Shown here in pieces: positions 5,211 to 9,763 of a stretch of 9,763 nt of DNA (positions are counted from its first letter, which is position 1; each line of letters starts with the position of its first letter). A program made the translations under genes and the position numbers. A model generated the notes under the pieces. It was not told the DNA's origin and ran no database searches. It worked only from the letters and a program-made list of their open reading frames with translations. The stretch comes from Kangiellaceae bacterium. GTDB taxonomy: Bacteria > Pseudomonadota > Gammaproteobacteria > Enterobacterales > Kangiellaceae. The stretch is taken from assembly GCA_030590405.1 (NCBI GenBank), contig JAUUYO010000131.1:1-9763 (forward strand), written 5' to 3'.

Positions 5211-7187
5211 TTAAACAAATAGGATTTCAATTTCTGCCAGCTTCTCACTGTTTTCAATATTTAAAATTTTACGATAAAAATATAATTCGGAATTAAGAGC
5301 ATTGACAATGGTTTCCGATTTACGAAATCCATGCCCTTCTCCCGAGTACAGCTGATAAGCGAATGGTATTTTCAATTTATTGAGTGCTTCCACCATCATC
5401 TCAGCCTGATTCGGCGGCACCACTTTATCATCTTCACCTTGCAATAGTAAAATAGGACAAGATAGTTTTTCAGTAAAATGGATCGGCGACCTTGCCTTAT
5501 AAAGTTCTTTTTCCTGCGGATAAGCACCTATCATACTGTCCAGATAACGAGCTTCAAACTTGTGACTATCGGAGGCGAGACTTTCCAAGTCAGCCACCCC
5601 ATAACGGCTCATTCCAGCGGCAAATACATCATGAAAGGTTAACGCACACAAGGTGGTATATCCGCCAGCGCTTCCACCCCGAATTAATAGCGATTTTTCA
5701 TCGGCCACGCCTTCAGATACCAGATACTTTGCTGCGGCAATACAATCTTCCACGTCAACAATTCCCCAATTTCCACGAAGCGAATTTCGATATTTTTTAC
5801 CATAACCTGTGCTACCGCCATAATTGACATCCACTACCGCAAAACCCCGATGGGTCCAAAATTGGATCGCAGCATTTAAAGAATTATTAGTCATTGCAGT
5901 CGGTCCGCCATGACTCATTACAATCAACGGAGGTGATGTATTTTCCGGAGCGGTATATTGACTATTACTCGGCTTGTAATAAAACGCATGGCAAGCTCGT
6001 TGTTGCTCAGATTTGAATTCAATGCTTTGTGCCACACTTAATTCTTCAATTGATAAGGGAAAATCTTTCAGTTGATTTAATCGCTCTACTTTTTCTGTTT
6101 TAATATCAAACCGATAAATAGCCTCTTCCACTGCAGGTCCAGCAGCACGAAAATACAAAAAGTGCTTGGACAGCAATAAGTGATCGCCAAAATATTTGAA
6201 CGGTAAGGCAATCGGTTCAATATGGCCAGTTTCAGCATCAATGTGGCACAGTTGTTGTTGACCTTGTTGAATATAAACGGCATAAATCTGGTTATTAGCG
6301 CCAAGCGCGTAAGTGGAGCTTGCTAACACCCATTGTGGAATTCCAAATTCCCGATCAATTGGAGTTAGTGCATTTAATATTCCATCTCTACACGAATAAA
6401 TATTTGTCCAGCCGCTCGCATCGCTAATATAATGCAATACACCATCATCGCTCCACATCGGCTGATAAATCGATTGCTGATCTTGAAGGTTAGAGTTTTC
6501 AATTTGCTCGCCTCCTCCCACAATTTTATGAGCCGCATCCAATGAGCCATCTTGATGAATATCTGCCACCCAAAGTTCTGCCGCATCCCAGGGCATGTCC
6601 GGTTGATTCCAGCAGGTCCAACAAAGACGATGACCGAATTTAGTTAACCTTGGAAAGCTGTAAAAATCGAATCCCGAATGCAAGACTTTAACACAGCCTT
6701 GATTTATCGGATCATTTTCGTCATTGCTCAATGAGATACTGACTAACTCATTAACTACTTCATTTTCATGATGGGTTTCTCTGACACAAACCAGGAATTT
6801 TTTATCGTAAGAAATAGCAAAATCCGCAAAGCGCTGCTCTGCTTGTTTACTCGGTTCGGTGAGTCGGAGTAATTCGCCATCGAAGCGATAAACACATTGA
6901 TTTTTTGCGTTCACAAAATAGACTGTTTTTTGATCGACCAAAAAATCACCGCTGCCATATTCATGCACTTTAGTTCTTACGCTGATATCATTCGGCAAAA
7001 TATCTTCTAGCGAACCATCAGCACTGTGCTTAACCAATACCGATCGACCTTGCTCTTTTACGCGCGATTCTAGCCAATAAAGATCATCACCGTCCACACA
7101 CATATGGCCAAAACGAATGCCTTTATCAGCCAATTTTTCCGCAGTGAGAGAAGACGTCCAACTACCATAAGGTCTTACTTTGCTCAT
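5211..7187 (-). CDS. S9-family serine peptidase (prolyl oligopeptidase type)
   Basis: This cytoplasmic serine peptidase resembles the acylaminoacyl-peptidase/dipeptidyl-aminopeptidase branch of family S9, which trims short peptides. Residues about 20-390 form the N-terminal beta-propeller, with repeated short blades and WSDDG and SDASGWTNIY motifs. The alpha/beta hydrolase domain follows from about 395. It contains the oxyanion motif SHGGPT (425-430), VDVNYGGSTGYG (452-463), the nucleophile elbow GGSAGG (504-509, Ser506), Asp587 in QGEDDKVVP and His619 in GEGHGF, so the triad is complete. No signal peptide is present. The 658-residue length is normal. AAGGA lies six bases before the ATG, and the gene starts 12 bases after the kelch gene's stop, so the two are very likely cotranscribed. 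The last residues (LAEIEILFV) run into the degenerate end of the tandem repeat and may be an altered C-terminus. Substrate specificity is unknown. Confidence 0.93.
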   Translation of the reverse strand: MSKVRPYGSWTSSLTAEKLADKGIRFGHMCVDGDDLYWLESRVKEQGRSVLVKHSADGSLEDILPNDISVRTKVHEYGSGDFLVDQKTVYFVNAKNQCVYRFDGELLRLTEPSKQAEQRFADFAISYDKKFLVCVRETHHENEVVNELVSISLSNDENDPINQGCVKVLHSGFDFYSFPRLTKFGHRLCWTCWNQPDMPWDAAELWVADIHQDGSLDAAHKIVGGGEQIENSNLQDQQSIYQPMWSDDGVLHYISDASGWTNIYSCRDGILNALTPIDREFGIPQWVLASSTYALGANNQIYAVYIQQGQQQLCHIDAETGHIEPIALPFKYFGDHLLLSKHFLYFRAAGPAVEEAIYRFDIKTEKVERLNQLKDFPLSIEELSVAQSIEFKSEQQRACHAFYYKPSNSQYTAPENTSPPLIVMSHGGPTAMTNNSLNAAIQFWTHRGFAVVDVNYGGSTGYGKKYRNSLRGNWGIVDVEDCIAAAKYLVSEGVADEKSLLIRGGSAGGYTTLCALTFHDVFAAGMSRYGVADLESLASDSHKFEARYLDSMIGAYPQEKELYKARSPIHFTEKLSCPILLLQGEDDKVVPPNQAEMMVEALNKLKIPFAYQLYSGEGHGFRKSETIVNALNSELYFYRKILNIENSEKLAEIEILFV

Positions 7188-7193
7188 TATTAA

Positions 7194-7198
7194 TCCTT
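7194..7198 (-). promoter_or_regulatory. Ribosome binding site of the S9 peptidase gene
   Basis: AAGGA on the minus strand lies six bases before the ATG at 7187 and immediately after the kelch gene's stop codon. It supports the chosen start and indicates translation from a shared mRNA. Confidence 0.75.
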
Positions 7199-7199
7199 G

Positions 7200-8282
7200 T
7201 TAAGGTATCAGCTTTGAGAGTGGGATTTTTTGGATCCTTGACAGTACTTTTTGATTATCCCCCATTCCGCCAACGATATATAGCGCTTCATTATCTTGCA
7301 ATAAACCTCGATGATCCATTGAAGCATGAGGCAGTGATGGGTGAACAAGCCACCTTGATTGTTCAAGATCGTAGCTAAACAGCGTTGAAGATGCGCCACT
7401 TGGTTGCTTGTTATAACCGATACCATCATAATTATAAGGGTTGTCGCTACCACCAGCAAAAATAATCTGTTGCATTTTATTCACTCCCGTCGCCGCCATT
7501 CTATATAATGGTTTAAACGGATGCTTTTTTATTTTTGTCCAATGAATAACGGCCGGATCCTTGCTATCAATACGCCCAAACCAATTTTCATTTGACGGTC
7601 CGTACTGACGTTTACCATTCACCACACGATTGACTTTAACACCATCGGCAATTAACAATTGTTCATCAACAATTCCTCCGGCGTGACCAAAGACCGGTGC
7701 CCCTGGAAATGGCGTGGCATTAAACCAACGCTTTTGTTGACTGTCGTAGACCTGGACTAAATTAATATTACCGGTATCGTGCCAGCCACTCACTAAATAA
7801 ATAAAACGGTTTTGATAAACCAGTGCAACGGTATCATCTACAGGCACAGGTATATTAGTCACTAACTGATATTTATTTTCTAACGGAAAATATTCGTAAA
7901 CGGGCGCTGTAGAAATTTCGCTGTGGTCAGCTGCTACTGTATAGCCGCCAATCACAAAAACTCGATTATTGAGAGTAACCGCAATACTTGCCAGACGACC
8001 TTGTTCGTCTGGTAAAGGTGCAATTTTTTTACTTTCTTTGGTCGTTAGATTAACTGAAAAAGCGTTAGCATGAATATCTTTATAGGTTTTACCTTTAGCT
8101 AAACCGTTGAAACTAAATAATGTCGGTTGACCGGCAACCTGGGCGATTGCCACTGCGTTGTTACTGACAGGTTCGGGTAGATGTAGCTCCTGTGCATGCA
8201 GATGACTGGCAGAAAAAATCGTGGCTGAAAAAATCATGGCGGTTAAGTAAAAACCAATCACACTAAAAAATCTGTCAGTCAT
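7200..8282 (-). CDS. Exported kelch-repeat beta-propeller protein
   Basis: This 360-aa protein begins with a signal peptide (hydrophobic core about 8-25, likely cleavage after HLHA at residue 30), so it is probably periplasmic. The rest consists of kelch blades, shown by recurring hydrophobic strands ending in double glycine or a close variant: VFVIGGYT (108-115), IYLVSGWHD (161-169), LLIADGV (209-215), IIFAGGSDN (273-281) and LYIVGGMGD (334-342). Tyr or Trp residues that close each blade are present. The arrangement is most like the N-acetylneuraminate epimerase (NanM)-type six-bladed family, although no sialic acid genes are nearby, so that activity should not be assumed. It lies 30 bases after tpm and 12 bases before the S9 peptidase gene, within one transcription unit. 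An AGAGA motif lies about nine bases before the ATG. Its substrate or partner is unknown. Confidence 0.85.
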   Translation of the reverse strand: MTDRFFSVIGFYLTAMIFSATIFSASHLHAQELHLPEPVSNNAVAIAQVAGQPTLFSFNGLAKGKTYKDIHANAFSVNLTTKESKKIAPLPDEQGRLASIAVTLNNRVFVIGGYTVAADHSEISTAPVYEYFPLENKYQLVTNIPVPVDDTVALVYQNRFIYLVSGWHDTGNINLVQVYDSQQKRWFNATPFPGAPVFGHAGGIVDEQLLIADGVKVNRVVNGKRQYGPSNENWFGRIDSKDPAVIHWTKIKKHPFKPLYRMAATGVNKMQQIIFAGGSDNPYNYDGIGYNKQPSGASSTLFSYDLEQSRWLVHPSLPHASMDHRGLLQDNEALYIVGGMGDNQKVLSRIQKIPLSKLIP

Positions 8283-8312
8283 CTCGTTTATCTCTTTGTT
8301 TTGCAGCGGAAA

Positions 8313-8987
8313 TCACCATTCAATCTTATAAGCAGTTTGATAAAAACATTGTAAGCCTTTGCTCTTAAAGTGTGGTTCTTGCTCGATAATATCTCTGCGA
8401 TGTAATAGTTTAATATTTGCAAATGAAAACAATTCATTCACTTCATTTTCATCAACTGAAAATGGAGGACCCGACATTATTTGCTGATCATAGTCTAAAG
8501 TAATTAACAGCATTTTCGCTTTGGGCACAATCTGTCTCAAATGAGCTATGTAATTTCCCCGTATTTCCTTCGGCAAGGCTATCAACGCGGCTCTGTCGTA
8601 AATACCACTAAAACCACTAAGCAAAGCCTGGCTTAAATCAAAAAAATCGCCCACTAAGATTTCTACTTTTTGTTGGCGGTAACTTGTAAAATTAGCTTGC
8701 TTGACAATTTCTGGGATTTTTTGAATTTCTGGAGCGTCTTGCAAATTTTGATTTTTATCCGCAAAAAACTCCTGAGCGGCAATATCAATCAATTCATTAC
8801 CAATAACGCAAAACCCTTGCGACTGCAAAAATAACATATCGTTTGTTTTGCCGCATAAAGGTACAAAAACAGATGACGTACCGGTATAAATTTCAGCGCA
8901 ATACTTTTGCAGTAATGGATGAAATTCAGCTAAATGAAAACCTATTTGATTGGCCTGCCATTTTTCTAACCAAAAAGATTTATCCAT
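8313..8987 (-). CDS. tpm: Thiopurine S-methyltransferase
   Basis: This is a cytoplasmic SAM-dependent methyltransferase that methylates thiopurines. Bacterial members also methylate selenium and tellurium compounds, which makes detoxification the likely natural role. Family signatures occur in order: FWLEKWQANQIGFH (5-18), the SAM-binding motif VPLCGKTNDMLFL (42-54), the acidic strand-2 end VIGNELI (61-67, Glu65), GDFFDL (113-118), YDRAALIALP (130-139) and SGPPFSV (172-178). The 224-residue length compares with about 218 for Pseudomonas Tpm. A segment around 80-97, rich in Gln, Ile and Pro, is typical of the variable insertion in this family. The gene starts 12 bases after the sohB stop with only a weak ribosome site (GTGG), which suggests translation coupled to sohB in a shared transcript. 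Confidence 0.94.
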   Translation of the reverse strand: MDKSFWLEKWQANQIGFHLAEFHPLLQKYCAEIYTGTSSVFVPLCGKTNDMLFLQSQGFCVIGNELIDIAAQEFFADKNQNLQDAPEIQKIPEIVKQANFTSYRQQKVEILVGDFFDLSQALLSGFSGIYDRAALIALPKEIRGNYIAHLRQIVPKAKMLLITLDYDQQIMSGPPFSVDENEVNELFSFANIKLLHRRDIIEQEPHFKSKGLQCFYQTAYKIEW

Positions 8988-8999
8988 TACTTTACCACT

Positions 9000-9763
9000 T
9001 TATTTAAATAATCGAGATTCGATGCCTTTTTGCCATACCGCTAAAAATCCTTTTTCTATCGCTGAATGAACCGAAAAAGATAACCTTTCAGATAATGGTT
9101 TTTTAACCTGATAGGCAATTTCAAATACGTCTTCATCCTCTGCAGCTTTGACAACAAAATCATCGCTGGTTTGTATTTTGTCGATCAAACCTAGCTCCAA
9201 AGCTTGAGTTCCATACCAGTGCTCACCGGTCGCGACTTTATCGATATCCAGCGAAGGTCGATTATCTGTAATAAAATGCTTGAATAAATCGTGGGTTTCT
9301 TCTAATTCTTTTTTAAATTTTAGCCGAGCAGCATCGGTATTTTCCGAGAACATAGTCAATGTTCGTTTATATTCGCCAGCAGTATGTTGCTCGTAATCCA
9401 CTTTGTTATGCTTAAGCAATCGGTGAAAATTAGGCAACTCTGCCACCACTCCAATTGAGCCGACCACTGCAAAAGGCGCAGCGATGATTTCATCAGCAAC
9501 GCAGGCCATCATATAACCGCCGGAGGCCGCCACCTGATCCACCGCAATAATTAATTTTAAATTAGCGGCTTTAATTCGAGTTAATTGAGAAGCCGCTAAA
9601 CCATAAGAGTGCACCATACCGCCGGGGCTTTCTAAGCGGACCAAAACGCGATCATCTGGGCTAGCGGCAGCAATAATTGCAGTGATCTCTTCGCGCAAAT
9701 TCGCTACCGCTGATGCCTCAACATCGCCGTCAAAATCAATCACAAACAAACGACCTTTTGAGC
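9000..9763 (-). CDS. sohB: SohB inner-membrane-associated S49 protease (5' end outside window)
   Basis: The frame stays open to the window edge, reading SKGRLFVIDFDGD, which corresponds to the SKPRVWVLDFKG region of E. coli SohB. The missing part is therefore about 100 residues, including the membrane anchor; the TTG at 9749 is internal, not a start. SohB is a signal-peptide-peptidase-like serine protease (family S49) first described as a suppressor of HtrA loss. Visible motifs are LREEITAIIAAA, RLESPGGMVHSYGLAASQL, and the active-site block VAASGGYMMACVADEI with the catalytic Ser codon at 9522-9524. GSIGVVAELPNF, HTAGEYKRTLT and the conserved TGEHWYGTQALELGLID follow. The C-terminus ends in a Trp-containing tail (AVWQKGIESRLFK), as in the E. 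coli protein. It is the first visible gene of the minus-strand cluster, 12 bases ahead of tpm. Confidence 0.95.
   Translation of the reverse strand, partial: SKGRLFVIDFDGDVEASAVANLREEITAIIAAASPDDRVLVRLESPGGMVHSYGLAASQLTRIKAANLKLIIAVDQVAASGGYMMACVADEIIAAPFAVVGSIGVVAELPNFHRLLKHNKVDYEQHTAGEYKRTLTMFSENTDAARLKFKKELEETHDLFKHFITDNRPSLDIDKVATGEHWYGTQALELGLIDKIQTSDDFVVKAAEDEDVFEIAYQVKKPLSERLSFSVHSAIEKGFLAVWQKGIESRLFK

Noticed and set aside
5492..5827. 111-aa open frame on the plus strand
   Set aside because: It is antisense to the hydrolase domain of the S9 peptidase, with a composition typical of a shadow frame (rich in Arg, His, Pro).
6086..6586. Two short minus-strand frames of 72 and 70 aa
   Set aside because: Both are out-of-frame readings within the S9 propeller domain and show no motif of their own.
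7208..7459. 83-aa minus-strand frame
   Set aside because: It is an out-of-frame reading of the 3' end of the kelch gene.
9747..9749. TTG as the start of sohB
   Set aside because: The frame stays open to the window edge and the residues before TTG match internal SohB sequence, so the true start is outside.

Overview
The window reads as chromosomal DNA of a fairly A+T-rich gammaproteobacterium, probably aquatic or marine. The evidence is the close match of asnB, asnC, can and sohB to their Escherichia coli relatives, a gammaproteobacterial-type thiopurine methyltransferase (tpm), and an integron attC site of the type found in chromosomal cassette arrays. I cannot name the genus.

Region 1 (1-1600) is accessory DNA. 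It holds the 3' end of an unrecognised cassette ORF, a well-formed attC site (256-348), and a cassette-type gene for an exported alpha/beta hydrolase that starts with TTG. No second attC follows the hydrolase, so this looks like the edge of an array. On the opposite strand lies a decayed toxin-antitoxin module: a toxin remnant of about 13 codons overlapping a HigA-like antitoxin whose C-terminal half is replaced by unrelated sequence.

Region 2 (1605-4500) concerns asparagine. asnC (minus) and asnB (plus) are divergent around a 159-bp control region rich in TAATGATTA and TTCA/TGAA boxes, which suggests AsnC controls its neighbour asnB. After asnB come four 16-bp tandem repeats, a 103-aa CysB-like protein with a DNA-binding domain but no effector domain, and a strong terminator.

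Region 3 (4497-9763, all minus strand) looks like one gene cluster in the order sohB (5' end outside the window), tpm, a periplasmic kelch-repeat protein, a cytoplasmic S9 peptidase, and can (beta-carbonic anhydrase). The first four are 12-30 bp apart. can is separated by 75 bp containing a 14-bp tandem repeat. Their products do not form an obvious pathway; membrane and periplasm housekeeping, detoxification, peptide turnover and CO2/bicarbonate balance are all represented.

No RNA genes, CRISPR arrays, complete insertion sequences or replication origins were seen. The most unusual items are the attC and array edge, the broken toxin-antitoxin pair, the HTH-only CysB-like protein, and the two intergenic minisatellites.
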